Source of the DNA: Clostridium vincentii
GTDB lineage: Bacteria; Bacillota; Clostridia; Clostridiales; Clostridiaceae
Assembly: GCF_002995745.1 (NCBI RefSeq)
Contig: NZ_PVXQ01000019.1
Coordinates: 1-64,000, forward strand
Length of the DNA stretch: 64,000 nucleotides
Reading direction: 5' to 3'
Of this stretch, positions 26,661 through 35,656 are shown in pieces. The notes beneath the pieces are model-generated. The model worked only from the letters and a program-made list of their open reading frames with translations. It made no database searches and was not told the DNA's origin. A program made the translations under genes and the position numbers. Every line of letters starts with the position of its first letter. The first letter of the stretch is position 1.

Positions 26661-27461
26661 TTAAATTGCTTTATATTTTATCAATGCGTTATATATTCCA
26701 TCATTTGAAACATCATCAGTAACATCAAATGCAATTTTTTTAATTTCTTTAGTCCCATTGCCCATTGCAATTCCGTATTTAACCATCTTTATCATTTCAA
26801 TATCATTACATGCATCCCCAAAAGCGAATGTATCCTCAAAATCTATTCCTAATTTTTCGGATAAGAATCTAACGGCTTTCCCTTTTGTATAACCAGATAA
26901 ATGAATATCCATACGAATATTTCCAGTCGTATATGCATCTATTACCCAATCACTTGGTAGCTGCTCTTTACAATCAAATAATTGTTTTTCTGTTTTAAAC
27001 AAAGCTGTAATAATATTTGCATGAACATCTTTAATATTCCAATCACCCATTTTATCACTTATGTCATCAGGTGCCCCTGCAAAGAGTTCTTTATGCCGAA
27101 TTACTAATGGATGTGTTAGACCACTCGACCATGTACCAAAATGTCCACTGAAAATATACTGCCCTTCATATTGATTAAATAGATCGATTAAATATTTAAT
27201 TTGCCCTTCTTTAAAATAATCATCATAAATAAGTTTATCTTGAAACTCAATATAATGTCCATTGCAGAAGATAAACCCATCAAAATTTAACTTTAAAAAT
27301 GCAGTTGGCATCTTAGCTCTTGCTGTTGCTACAACTGAATAATGTCCATTTAACTTCAACTGTTCTAATGCCCTAACAGTACTTGGTAACGGTTTACACA
27401 TTCCAGCTGGAACATCCATCATGGTTCCATCAATATCAAAAAACACTATCTTTTTTTTCAT
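26661..27461 (-). CDS. Cof-type HAD family phosphatase
   Basis: Cytosolic hydrolase of 266 residues, expected to dephosphorylate sugar phosphates or flavin-type substrates. HAD motifs are FFDIDGTMMD (nucleophile and acid Asp), VATARAK, the Lys in SGYTKGKAVRF and FGDACNDIEMIK. A C2B-type cap lies between about 85 and 190. AAGGGGA precedes the ATG. It is related to the gene at 28716, with cheV between them. No metabolic partner is adjacent. Confidence 0.88.
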   Translation of the reverse strand: MKKKIVFFDIDGTMMDVPAGMCKPLPSTVRALEQLKLNGHYSVVATARAKMPTAFLKLNFDGFIFCNGHYIEFQDKLIYDDYFKEGQIKYLIDLFNQYEGQYIFSGHFGTWSSGLTHPLVIRHKELFAGAPDDISDKMGDWNIKDVHANIITALFKTEKQLFDCKEQLPSDWVIDAYTTGNIRMDIHLSGYTKGKAVRFLSEKLGIDFEDTFAFGDACNDIEMIKMVKYGIAMGNGTKEIKKIAFDVTDDVSNDGIYNALIKYKAI

Positions 27462-27518
27462 AATATCCCCTTACATTACCACTATTCTATTAAACAATTT
27501 TTTACCTATTAGCAATAT

Positions 27519-28424
27519 CTATTTTAGATTTAATAATTTATCTATAACCTGAACCAACTCTTCTATTTCTGGCTTACTTAATTGTGCATCAGCCTTAACA
27601 GAATCACCTTTATGTCTTAGTTCATCCGTAATTAATGATGAAAATATTACTACTGGTAACTTCTTTAAAATCGGATCTTCCTTTACACACCTTGTTAGTG
27701 TGAGTCCATCCATTTGAGGCATTTCTATATCCGTAATTAGTATTTGTACATCTTCAGTAAAATCCTGGCCTTTCTCTTTCACTACGCCTTTAAGAAAGTC
27801 TAGTGCCTGTTTACCGTCATCAAAAATTCTTAAATTTTTGAATCCAGCTTTTATAAGAGTATCATTTAAAAGCCTTCTAATTAACGCGGAATCATCTGCT
27901 AAAATTAATTTCACATTTGATCTATCTTTATATTCTATATTAACAAGTCTGTCTTCACTTATTCCAGAACTAGGAGATATATCCGTAACTATCTTTTCAA
28001 AATCTAGCATAATTACTATTTTATCACCTAAAAGTATGTTTCCCACTGATAGTGAATCTTCTACTAAATCATCTGGTTTTCTTATATCACTCCATTTAAT
28101 TCTATGAACTGCTACTATCTCATCAATACTAAACGCAACTTTGATTTTATTAAATTGACAAATTATAATTTTAGCTCCAATGTTTTTTTCTATTTTTTTT
28201 GTTACTATATATTTCAAATTTATTAAAGGAAGTATTTCCTGTCTAGACAATAAAAGGCCTGCTACTTCTGGCTTAGGATCTGGTAATTTTGTAATACCAC
28301 TTTCAGGCATTTCCATTACTTCTTTAACCTTTACTACATTAATCGCATAATGAGTATCTTTAATAATAAATTCAATTATTTCTAATTCTCCAGTTCCTGA
28401 CTCTAATAGTATATTATTATCCAT
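27519..28424 (-). CDS. cheV: Chemotaxis coupling protein CheV
   Basis: Couples receptors to CheA and adapts the signal by phosphorylation. The N-terminal CheW domain (about 5-150) contains VVKVKEVMEMP and ISLPLIN-like EILPLINLKYIV. The C-terminal receiver (about 165-295) has LADDSALIRRLL, the phosphoacceptor Asp in LITDIEMPQMDG and Lys in QLSKPEI. The start at 28424 (301 residues) follows AAAGGAGTG; an ATG 48 bases further upstream lacks a ribosome site. It is about 8 kb from the H-NOX receptor cluster and may act with it. Confidence 0.92.
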   Translation of the reverse strand: MDNNILLESGTGELEIIEFIIKDTHYAINVVKVKEVMEMPESGITKLPDPKPEVAGLLLSRQEILPLINLKYIVTKKIEKNIGAKIIICQFNKIKVAFSIDEIVAVHRIKWSDIRKPDDLVEDSLSVGNILLGDKIVIMLDFEKIVTDISPSSGISEDRLVNIEYKDRSNVKLILADDSALIRRLLNDTLIKAGFKNLRIFDDGKQALDFLKGVVKEKGQDFTEDVQILITDIEMPQMDGLTLTRCVKEDPILKKLPVVIFSSLITDELRHKGDSVKADAQLSKPEIEELVQVIDKLLNLK

Positions 28425-28592
28425 AATATTCACTCCTTTATAAATGTTTATATTTCTATTTTTAAATTGCAATTACTTACTTAGTATATCATTAATTTAC
28501 ATTTGCTTCATCATTAGAATGAAATATTATTCTTTTTTCTAAGTAAATTATATCGCCCTTATATTGTTACAATAATAATGTCTTAAAACCAA

Positions 28593-28621
28593 TTGACAAA
28601 TACAGACAACCACCCTAAAAT
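28593..28621 (+). promoter_or_regulatory. Predicted sigma-A promoter of the second HAD gene
   Basis: Consensus TTGACA (28593-28598), a 17-base spacer and TAAAAT (28616-28621). It leaves a leader of about 90 bases before the ATG at 28716. Confidence 0.75.
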
Positions 28622-28645
28622 GAGAGTAAACGGTAACAATTTATA

Positions 28646-28672
28646 AAAAGTTATACCTAATGTATAGCTTTT
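28646..28672 (+). promoter_or_regulatory. Leader hairpin upstream of the second HAD gene
   Basis: AAAAGTTATAC (28646-28656) pairs with GTATAGCTTTT (28662-28672), 11 bp with one G-U, loop CTAAT. It lies between the promoter and the ribosome binding site. It may be an attenuator or a stabilising element. Confidence 0.45.
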
Positions 28673-28715
28673 AATTTAGAATAATTTAATTGTTAATATA
28701 AAAGGAGTTAGAATT

Positions 28716-29501
28716 ATGAAACGTGCAATATTCTTTGATGTAGATGGAACATTATTAGATTGTTTAAATGGAATATCCGATATTACCCCTAGAGTTAAAA
28801 AGTCAATTCGTGAATTACAAGCAAATGGAGATTATGTTTTCATTGCAACAGGTAGGCCTTATGCATTTATGAGCGAAGCTTTATTGAATTTTGGATTTGA
28901 TGGTTTTGTTCTTACAAATGGATCACAGGTAACCATTAAAGATAAGCTTATTTATAATGACCCTATTAATAAAGATTTTGTAAAGGAATTAGTTAATAAT
29001 TTTGAAAGACTTAGCCTTCAATATATATTACAGGGAAAATTGCATTCCTATATGAAAGAAAACTGCAGAGAACTTTATTCATTTTTTGATAGCTGTAGCA
29101 TTTCTAGAAAATACATTGAAAGCGTTTATGACATTGAAAATGTGGATACTTATAAAATAGAAATGTTGTGCAAAAATAAAAAAGATGTTTCCTATTGTTT
29201 ATCTTTAGCAAATTCTAATTATGATTGTATTCAGGATTTAGAAAGAGACCATTTTGAATTTTATTCTAAAAGAAATACAAAAGCTACTGGAATTTTAAAA
29301 GCACTAGACTATTTAAATATTGATATAGAAAATAGTTACGCCTTTGGTGATGGGACAAATGACATAGAAATGCTGTCTACAGTAGGATGTGGTATAGCTA
29401 TGGGTAATGCTAGTGATGAAGTTAAGAGTTATGCTAAAAAGGTAACTGACACAGTCCATAATGACGGTGTAGCTCTAGGAATAGAGGCGTTTATTATATA
29501 A
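28716..29501 (+). CDS. Cof-type HAD family phosphatase
   Basis: Hydrolase of 261 residues, paralogous in architecture to the gene at 26661. Motifs are FFDVDGTLLD, IATGRPYAF, the Lys in RNTKATGILKAL and FGDGTNDIEML followed by VGCGIAMGNASDEVK. The cap occupies about 80-185. AAAGGAG precedes the ATG by 8 bases. It has its own promoter and leader hairpin. The substrate is unknown. Confidence 0.88.
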   Translation: MKRAIFFDVDGTLLDCLNGISDITPRVKKSIRELQANGDYVFIATGRPYAFMSEALLNFGFDGFVLTNGSQVTIKDKLIYNDPINKDFVKELVNNFERLSLQYILQGKLHSYMKENCRELYSFFDSCSISRKYIESVYDIENVDTYKIEMLCKNKKDVSYCLSLANSNYDCIQDLERDHFEFYSKRNTKATGILKALDYLNIDIENSYAFGDGTNDIEMLSTVGCGIAMGNASDEVKSYAKKVTDTVHNDGVALGIEAFII

Positions 29502-29516
29502 TCTAGGACCCTAAAA

Positions 29517-29547
29517 ATATAACTGGAAACAAAATTTCCAGTTATAT
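29517..29547. terminator. Hairpin after the second HAD gene
   Basis: Thirteen-bp perfect stem ATATAACTGGAAA (29517-29529) with TTTCCAGTTATAT (29535-29547). No T-run follows on either strand, so termination strength is uncertain. It separates convergent transcripts. Confidence 0.6.
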
Positions 29548-29622
29548 AGTACTAACAAATTTATTTATATGCCCTTTTTTTAATATAAGCTTAACCTTAT
29601 ATCCTTTTGAATATGCCTTAAT

Positions 29623-30705
29623 TTAGTTTATTCTTTGTTGTGTTTCAGCATCGAAGAAATGTAAAGCCTCAGAATCTAATCCAAACATATGACTTTCTCC
29701 AATTTCATAATTAAAATGACCTGGAACTGTTATTAATAAATCTTTTCCACTTTTCAATTTTACAAATAAAGTTTTATCCTTTCCTAATACCTCTATTATA
29801 TCTACTACACTTTCAAAGTGTTCTGCATTTTTTCCACTAATAAATCTTTCTGAACGTATCCCTAAATAAATATCTTTATTATTATAATTAATTAAAGCCT
29901 TTATATCTGCTTCATTTGGTGTGATATTAATTAAACCATCATCTGAAGTAAATTTATTATTAATAATTTTCCCTTTAATCATATTTATTGTCGGAGACCC
30001 AATGAATTTTGCTACAAACATATTTTCTGGTTTATTATAAAACTCATATGGCTTTCCTACCTGCTGTACCTTTCCATCATTCATTAATACTATCTTCGTA
30101 GCCATTGTCATAGCCTCTACTTGATCATGAGTAACGTATATAGTTGTAGTTTCTAGTTGCTTATGTATTCTAACTAGCTCAACTCTCATGTGTTCACGTA
30201 GCTTTGCATCAAGATTTGATAAAGGTTCGTCCATTAGGAAAACCTTTGATTTCCTAACTATTGCTCTACCTAACGCAACACGCTGCCTTTGTCCCCCTGA
30301 TATATCTGAAGGCTTACAATGCAAATAGTCTTCTATTTGTAATAATTTAGCTGTTTCTGTAACACGTTCCTGTATTATATCCTTTCTTTCTTTTCTCATA
30401 CTTAAAGAAAATGCCATATTTTCATAAACAGTCATGTGAGGATATAAAGCATATGATTGAAAAACCATAGCTATATCTCTATCTTTTGAAGCAAGTTTAT
30501 TTACTCTTTTCGTACCAAATATTAAATCCCCTTCTGTAATAGAATTAAGCCCCGCTATCATACGTAGTAATGTAGTTTTACCACAACCTGAAGGACCAAG
30601 AATTACACAGAAATCCTTATCTTCAATTTCTAAGTTTATATTTCTTAAAGTAAATTCTTCTCTACTTTCATATTTTTTTCCTATATTATTTAATATTACC
30701 TTCAT
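29623..30705 (-). CDS. Sugar ABC transporter ATP-binding protein (MsmX/MalK/UgpC type)
   Basis: ATPase energising the maltodextrin importer, 360 residues. The N-terminal ATPase domain has Walker A GPSGCGKTT, Q-loop VFQSYALYPHMTV, signature SGGQRQR, Walker B VFLMDEPLSNLD and switch His in YVTHDQVEAM. A C-terminal OB-fold regulatory domain (about 240-355) follows. AGGAGGGAG precedes the ATG. It is the last gene of the operon, 12 bases after malG. MsmX-type ATPases often serve several sugar transporters, so it may be shared. Confidence 0.92.
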   Translation of the reverse strand: MKVILNNIGKKYESREEFTLRNINLEIEDKDFCVILGPSGCGKTTLLRMIAGLNSITEGDLIFGTKRVNKLASKDRDIAMVFQSYALYPHMTVYENMAFSLSMRKERKDIIQERVTETAKLLQIEDYLHCKPSDISGGQRQRVALGRAIVRKSKVFLMDEPLSNLDAKLREHMRVELVRIHKQLETTTIYVTHDQVEAMTMATKIVLMNDGKVQQVGKPYEFYNKPENMFVAKFIGSPTINMIKGKIINNKFTSDDGLINITPNEADIKALINYNNKDIYLGIRSERFISGKNAEHFESVVDIIEVLGKDKTLFVKLKSGKDLLITVPGHFNYEIGESHMFGLDSEALHFFDAETQQRIN

Positions 30706-30717
30706 AGTTACTCCCTC

Positions 30718-31614
30718 CTATCCTTTTGTTGCTCCACTTGAAAGACCTGAAACTAAATGTTTTTGTAATGCTAAAAATAATATTACTATTGGTATAGCTG
30801 TTAAAAGTGCCCCGGCTGCAAATGCTGGTTCATTCATAGTACGTTGGTCATTAACTAATGTAAATAGCCCTGCAGCTAAAGTATAATCTTGAGGACTAGT
30901 TAGCAATACCTTTGGCAATAAGAAATCCAAAAACGGCCCTATAAATGACCATAATGCTGTAATTGCTATCATTGGTTTTGCTATTGGCATTATAATAAGT
31001 CTATATATTCTCAGACTAGAGCAACCATCTATTTTGGCTGCATCATCTAATTCAGTTGAAATCGAATCCAGATATCCTTTCAATATAAATGTATTAACTG
31101 CTATTCCGCCTCCTGAATATATAAGGATTAACATCATCTGTCGAGAAAAAGCGGGTACAAATTGCGCTACAATTGAATGTATTGTAAAATATGCTGTAAT
31201 ACCTGCAAATGTTGGTATAGTTTGTATTAACATTATAATCATAAGAGACATTCTTCTGCCTTTAAATCTATACCTAGAATAAGCATAGCCAGTAAATGAT
31301 ATAACACTAACTGTTATTATTGCTGTTAATGTACTTATAAATATTGTATTTTGCATCCATTTTAAATACAATGTATTATTTAAAAGATATTCAAAATGCT
31401 TTAAACTAAACTCAAATCCTTCATTAAGAATAAGATAATTTCCCTGAATCCCATTAAAGGATGATATTATTATTTTAGATATTGGCCACAATATTATTAA
31501 GGACCATAATATTAATAATATATAAGTTATTGCAAGCCCTACTTTCCCTAAAGGTGTAAGCGGTGGTTTATCTGATAAATATAATTTATCGTTTTTCTTT
31601 TTAAATATATTCAT
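30718..31614 (-). CDS. malG: Maltodextrin ABC transporter permease MalG
   Basis: Inner-membrane subunit of 298 residues with six helices (first near 25-50, then about 85-110, 120-145, 155-180, 210-230, 265-288). The coupling motif for the ATPase is DAAKIDGCSSLRIYRLIIMPIAKP split over the EAA loop. The end LVSGLSSGATKG is typical of MalG. GGAGAAG lies upstream, and the gene begins 2 bases after malF ends. Confidence 0.92.
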   Translation of the reverse strand: MNIFKKKNDKLYLSDKPPLTPLGKVGLAITYILLILWSLIILWPISKIIISSFNGIQGNYLILNEGFEFSLKHFEYLLNNTLYLKWMQNTIFISTLTAIITVSVISFTGYAYSRYRFKGRRMSLMIIMLIQTIPTFAGITAYFTIHSIVAQFVPAFSRQMMLILIYSGGGIAVNTFILKGYLDSISTELDDAAKIDGCSSLRIYRLIIMPIAKPMIAITALWSFIGPFLDFLLPKVLLTSPQDYTLAAGLFTLVNDQRTMNEPAFAAGALLTAIPIVILFLALQKHLVSGLSSGATKG

Positions 31615-31616
31615 AA

Positions 31617-33704
31617 CTACTTCTCCTTTCTAAATGCATCAGTATTTCTAAATCCTATATAGGCTATTATCATTAATGCTATAGAAATTATAACTATAAT
31701 AGCAGCACCTATTGCTTGGTACTGATTGTCAATAGTTAATTTATATATATATGATATTAATATATCTGTTTCTCCAGCAAAATTTCCGTATTCAACTGGA
31801 TTAAATGGTCCCCCTGTATTAAATAGATATATATTTGAAAAGTTGTTAAAGTTAAATGTATATTGCCCTACTAATAAAGGCGCTGTTTGAAATAGTACCA
31901 TCGGTATAGTAATCCTCATTAACTTTTTAACATTTGAAGCTCCATCAATATCTGCCGCTTCATAAAGATCTTTATTTATAGACTGAAGTACGCCTGTGGA
32001 TAGTAGAAATACATACGAACTTCCAAGCCATCCTTGGATACAAATTAATACCACTCTAGATACAAACGCATCATTTTTTATCGAGAATCCTTCTCCAAAA
32101 AATTGTTGTAACATCTGTGTTAACGCTCCATTTGGAGATGATAATATACTAAAGAAAATGATTGTAATAAACGCTGGTACTGCCCAAGGTAATAAATAAA
32201 TAGATCTAAATATTACTTTTCCTTTAATTCTTTCATTATTAAGAAGTAGCGCTAATCCAAATCCTAATCCGATTCCTAATGTAGTAGCTGCTATAGTCCA
32301 TATAATTGTCCACCCTAATATTTTCCAGAATACAGCTCCAGCCATCCCTTCACCTGTTATTATCATAGTATAATTTTTTAATGCTTCCCAGCCAAATTTG
32401 GCTTGACTATTAGGATCCATACCTGTAAATGATATTAATACTGTAGTTATAATTGGTACAAATACTATAAAAACAATAATAACTAAAGCTGGTAATGATA
32501 CTAAATATGGAAAACCCTCTTCTAATATTGTTTGTTTTGTCTCACACCAAGATTTCACTCTAATTCCTTTAATTTTTTCTCTTTCTACCTTATTAACATC
32601 TTTAATAGATGCAATCAATAATAGCAGAGCTATTACGACTAAAATAATTGCTAATATACCCTCTATCATAAAGTTAATAGATCTATCTAGCCTACCTCCA
32701 TTTTCTGCGAGAGTTATAAGTCCAGAAATTCCGCTTCCCTGATAGTTCCCAAACCCTAATGCATAGGGAATAGTTATTACATATATATATATTGTTGCTA
32801 AAAACATCAATATAGATTTTATATACTGCTTATTTAGTAATTGACCAATACCAGGTACTAAAAATGTAGCATATGATGCCCAAGGAATTGTCTTTTCTGC
32901 TTCCACGGGATATAATCTTCTGACATCTTCCATATTAATGTTAACAGTATTAATTTTTTGTTTTAATATTTTTGTTAGCTCATATTTTTTATTTTTAATT
33001 ATCTCATTATTGAATTTTTTCTTTGATTCAAAAGATTTCATTAATATCTTTTCTTTATATTTTATTTTCATTACCTTAATGGATTCTTCTTTTGCCTTTG
33101 TTGAAATTAAACCATGTTTATACTTTTCTTTTAATGTTTTAATATTATCTTTTAATTCTATTTTTTCTTTTAACTTATAATCTATAAATTTATCTTTAAA
33201 TATTTTTTCATCAATATCATTTATTTGCGATTTTGCATTAAGAGCATTATCTAACTCTTCTTTACCTTTCTTTACAAATTTTATAATTGACGGCATTTGT
33301 TCTATTTCTATTCTACATTGTTCATATACAAGCTTTGCATCATATGTAAGTGATATATATACTTCATAGAAATTCATAATTTTTTTTGCTTTTTGAAGCC
33401 TGGCTTCTAATCCTTCTACACCTTTTGTAGAAATCTTACTATTAGTCTTAACTCTCTTTGATTCTTTATTTAAATCTGCTAAAAATATCTTTTCTTTATT
33501 CTTAAATTCTACAAATTGTTTATTGTATTCATGATTTGCTTTATTTTTAACTAATTCTTGTAATTTATTTTGAAGCTGAACCTTCTCATTCTTGTTTGCA
33601 GTTTCAATTTTTTCTTGTAAATTTGATATTTCAGATAAATACAAATTTTTTCTTTCATATTCTTGGTCCAAATTATCATATAAATATTTATTTATTTTTT
33701 TCAA
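31617..33704 (-). CDS. malF: Maltodextrin ABC transporter permease MalF with N-terminal coiled coil
   Basis: The C-terminal part (about 400-695) is a MalF-type permease with the EAA loop YEAADIDGASNVKKLMRITIPM and helices between 400 and 690. Three extra hydrophobic segments lie near 278-320 and 345-368. Unusually, residues 1-270 are a long, very charged Lys/Glu-rich helix series that reads as coiled coil (for example KIETANKNEKVQLQNKLQE). This should be cytoplasmic. Usual MalF proteins of Firmicutes are about 430 residues. The start is TTG (33704), 6 bases after GGGGAGGGG. It is followed by malG after 2 bases. Confidence 0.87.
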   Translation of the reverse strand: MKKINKYLYDNLDQEYERKNLYLSEISNLQEKIETANKNEKVQLQNKLQELVKNKANHEYNKQFVEFKNKEKIFLADLNKESKRVKTNSKISTKGVEGLEARLQKAKKIMNFYEVYISLTYDAKLVYEQCRIEIEQMPSIIKFVKKGKEELDNALNAKSQINDIDEKIFKDKFIDYKLKEKIELKDNIKTLKEKYKHGLISTKAKEESIKVMKIKYKEKILMKSFESKKKFNNEIIKNKKYELTKILKQKINTVNINMEDVRRLYPVEAEKTIPWASYATFLVPGIGQLLNKQYIKSILMFLATIYIYVITIPYALGFGNYQGSGISGLITLAENGGRLDRSINFMIEGILAIILVVIALLLLIASIKDVNKVEREKIKGIRVKSWCETKQTILEEGFPYLVSLPALVIIVFIVFVPIITTVLISFTGMDPNSQAKFGWEALKNYTMIITGEGMAGAVFWKILGWTIIWTIAATTLGIGLGFGLALLLNNERIKGKVIFRSIYLLPWAVPAFITIIFFSILSSPNGALTQMLQQFFGEGFSIKNDAFVSRVVLICIQGWLGSSYVFLLSTGVLQSINKDLYEAADIDGASNVKKLMRITIPMVLFQTAPLLVGQYTFNFNNFSNIYLFNTGGPFNPVEYGNFAGETDILISYIYKLTIDNQYQAIGAAIIVIISIALMIIAYIGFRNTDAFRKEK

Positions 33705-33726
33705 TTATTTCCCCTCCCCCGCACTG

Positions 33727-34206
33727 CTATGTTCTTTTATTAATATTTTTATTTTTTTGCTTACTAATTTCACTTCCTAAATACAATAATACAAAAACTA
33801 AACTTACATAACATACTCCACTTAGTATAAAAAATATTGAATAATATGTTTCTCCTAGGGATGTAAATGCAAATAATCCTATTAATAACACTACCCATAT
33901 ACTTACAAACAACTTATTAACTCGTAACTTTATAAAAGAAAAATAACTATTAATCGCTAAAGCTATTGGGGTTATAATTCTAATAACAAACACTGATAAA
34001 CACATGCTTAGATATATAGAATAGAGTTGTTCCTTTGTTTGCCCTATCTTATCTACATTTAAATTAGGATTTGACAACCATAAATCAAATAATCCACTAT
34101 CTTTTACTTTTATAATTGTTTCAATTGAATTTGACATTATAATAGTGGCACACAACCCTACTATTAAGTAGTAAATAGACCTTGTCATCTGTATATTCTC
34201 TTTCAT
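33727..34206 (-). CDS. Small membrane protein within maltodextrin operon
   Basis: Unrecognised protein of 159 residues with four hydrophobic helices (about 10-27, 66-88, 98-116, 121-144) and a Lys/Asn-rich C-terminal tail. The first loop (about 28-62) is hydrophilic and probably external. There is no lipobox. GGGGG lies 5 bases before the ATG at 34206; a second ATG at 34188 is possible. It sits between the binding-protein gene and malF, so a role linked to the importer is suggested only by position. Confidence 0.65.
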   Translation of the reverse strand: MKENIQMTRSIYYLIVGLCATIIMSNSIETIIKVKDSGLFDLWLSNPNLNVDKIGQTKEQLYSIYLSMCLSVFVIRIITPIALAINSYFSFIKLRVNKLFVSIWVVLLIGLFAFTSLGETYYSIFFILSGVCYVSLVFVLLYLGSEISKQKNKNINKRT

Positions 34207-34226
34207 GTGCTCCCCCTTATTTTTTT

Positions 34227-34249
34227 AAAAGGAGACAATGTCTCCTTTT
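34227..34249 (-). terminator. Intra-operon hairpin after malE
   Basis: Ten-bp perfect stem AAAAGGAGAC (34227-34236) with GTCTCCTTTT (34240-34249), loop AAT. It lies between malE and the small membrane gene. On the minus strand the T-run is short and A residues follow, so partial termination or RNA stabilisation favouring the binding protein is likely. Confidence 0.7.
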
Positions 34250-34280
34250 AAATTGTAAAAGTATATTTTTATATTACATG

Positions 34281-35573
34281 TTATTTGTTAAAGGTTGCCA
34301 TCATTGCTTCAAATGATGATTTTACTTGGTTATATGCTTCTTCTGCATTTTTAGGATTTGTGTTTGACCATGATAATACAGAGTTCTGCCAAGTTGTCCA
34401 TACGTTATCCCATTCAGTAAATAATGGTCTTGCTACAGCAGTTTCATATGATTCATAAGTTGCATCTATAACTTTTTTATTCATTGTATCAATGCCTTCA
34501 TAAGCTGATGGTTCAACATTCTCTAATATTTTCCCAGTTGCTTTAAATAAATCTTGTGCATAAGTTGGATTTACTATTTCTTCAATTAGAGAAGCTGCTA
34601 AATCCATTTTTGATTCATCTTCTTCTATTCTTGAATTTACAGCTAATCCCCAACCGCCTTTCCAGTGACTTAATTCGTTACCATTAAGTGTTATTTGGTT
34701 AAGTGGTAATACCTGCAAATTCTCTTCACTTCCAACTCTTTCTGATAATGCTGCCGCTGCCCAAGGTCCATCTATCCTTATAGCATTTGCTTGTCCAGTA
34801 GTAAACTTAGCATCTAAGTAACCACCTGCTGCAACCTTATCCCATAAATCTGTTTTATTTTCATTGTGGTTCTTCCAGTAATTAAATAATGATTCAAATA
34901 ATTTTTTATTATCCTCTGTTAAATCTTTATATTCTTTAGTTGCATCTGTTATTAATTTTCCATCAGCATCTTTTGCCAATAATTCAAATCCTGCTGAGTT
35001 AGTAAATGCTACTCCAGACCATGCATCATGAACTAATGCAAGCATTGATTCATATCCTAAGTCATTAAATTCGATTTTCTTGGTAGTATCAATTCCTAAT
35101 GTCTTTGCATTTTCAACATTTACATAAGCTACTAATGTTTCAATATTGTATGGAAATGCTAGGTATTCATCATCTTTCTTAAAAGCTCCACCTAGTCCTG
35201 CATCATAATCTTCAAATCCTCCTACATTATCAGCCATAGTTTTACCATCAATAGCTGCTAATACATTATTATTTGATAATTTATAAAGTCTATCTGCTGG
35301 TATAGCAAAGACATCTGCTACATCTACATTTGTAGAGTCTGTTGCATCAATTACATCTAAATGGTCAAATGACCCTGTTTCTATAAAATTTATCGTAGCA
35401 TCTGGATTTTTCTCTAATACCCTATCTCTAGCTTGTTCATAGTAAGGCACCCATGCCTTTTCTACCTGAACCGAAATCGTAGCATCTTCCCCTTTACTTT
35501 TACCTGCTGATCCACAAGCTACAAGGTTAAATGTAGCTGCCGCTAATAATACTGTTACTATAATCTTTTTCAT
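34281..35573 (-). CDS. malE: Maltodextrin-binding lipoprotein (MalE type)
   Basis: Extracellular solute-binding protein, family 1, 430 residues. The signal peptide MKKIIVTVLLAAATFNLVAC ends at lipobox Cys20. The mature chain has sugar-binding-protein features: AFPYNIETLVAYVN, FTNSAGFELLAKDADG, AIRIDGPWAAAAL and GGWGLAVNSRIEED. The start at 35573 follows GGAGGGG; an upstream in-frame ATG (35630) would hide the signal peptide. Its partners are MalF, MalG and the MsmX-type ATPase downstream. Ligand is inferred from the neighbouring enzymes. Confidence 0.9.
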   Translation of the reverse strand: MKKIIVTVLLAAATFNLVACGSAGKSKGEDATISVQVEKAWVPYYEQARDRVLEKNPDATINFIETGSFDHLDVIDATDSTNVDVADVFAIPADRLYKLSNNNVLAAIDGKTMADNVGGFEDYDAGLGGAFKKDDEYLAFPYNIETLVAYVNVENAKTLGIDTTKKIEFNDLGYESMLALVHDAWSGVAFTNSAGFELLAKDADGKLITDATKEYKDLTEDNKKLFESLFNYWKNHNENKTDLWDKVAAGGYLDAKFTTGQANAIRIDGPWAAAALSERVGSEENLQVLPLNQITLNGNELSHWKGGWGLAVNSRIEEDESKMDLAASLIEEIVNPTYAQDLFKATGKILENVEPSAYEGIDTMNKKVIDATYESYETAVARPLFTEWDNVWTTWQNSVLSWSNTNPKNAEEAYNQVKSSFEAMMATFNK

Positions 35574-35656
35574 TACAAACCCCTCCATATTATGATTAAA
35601 GCTATATAAATTTGATAATAACTTTCCCATTAAAGTTTCTTTACTTAATTAATTCT

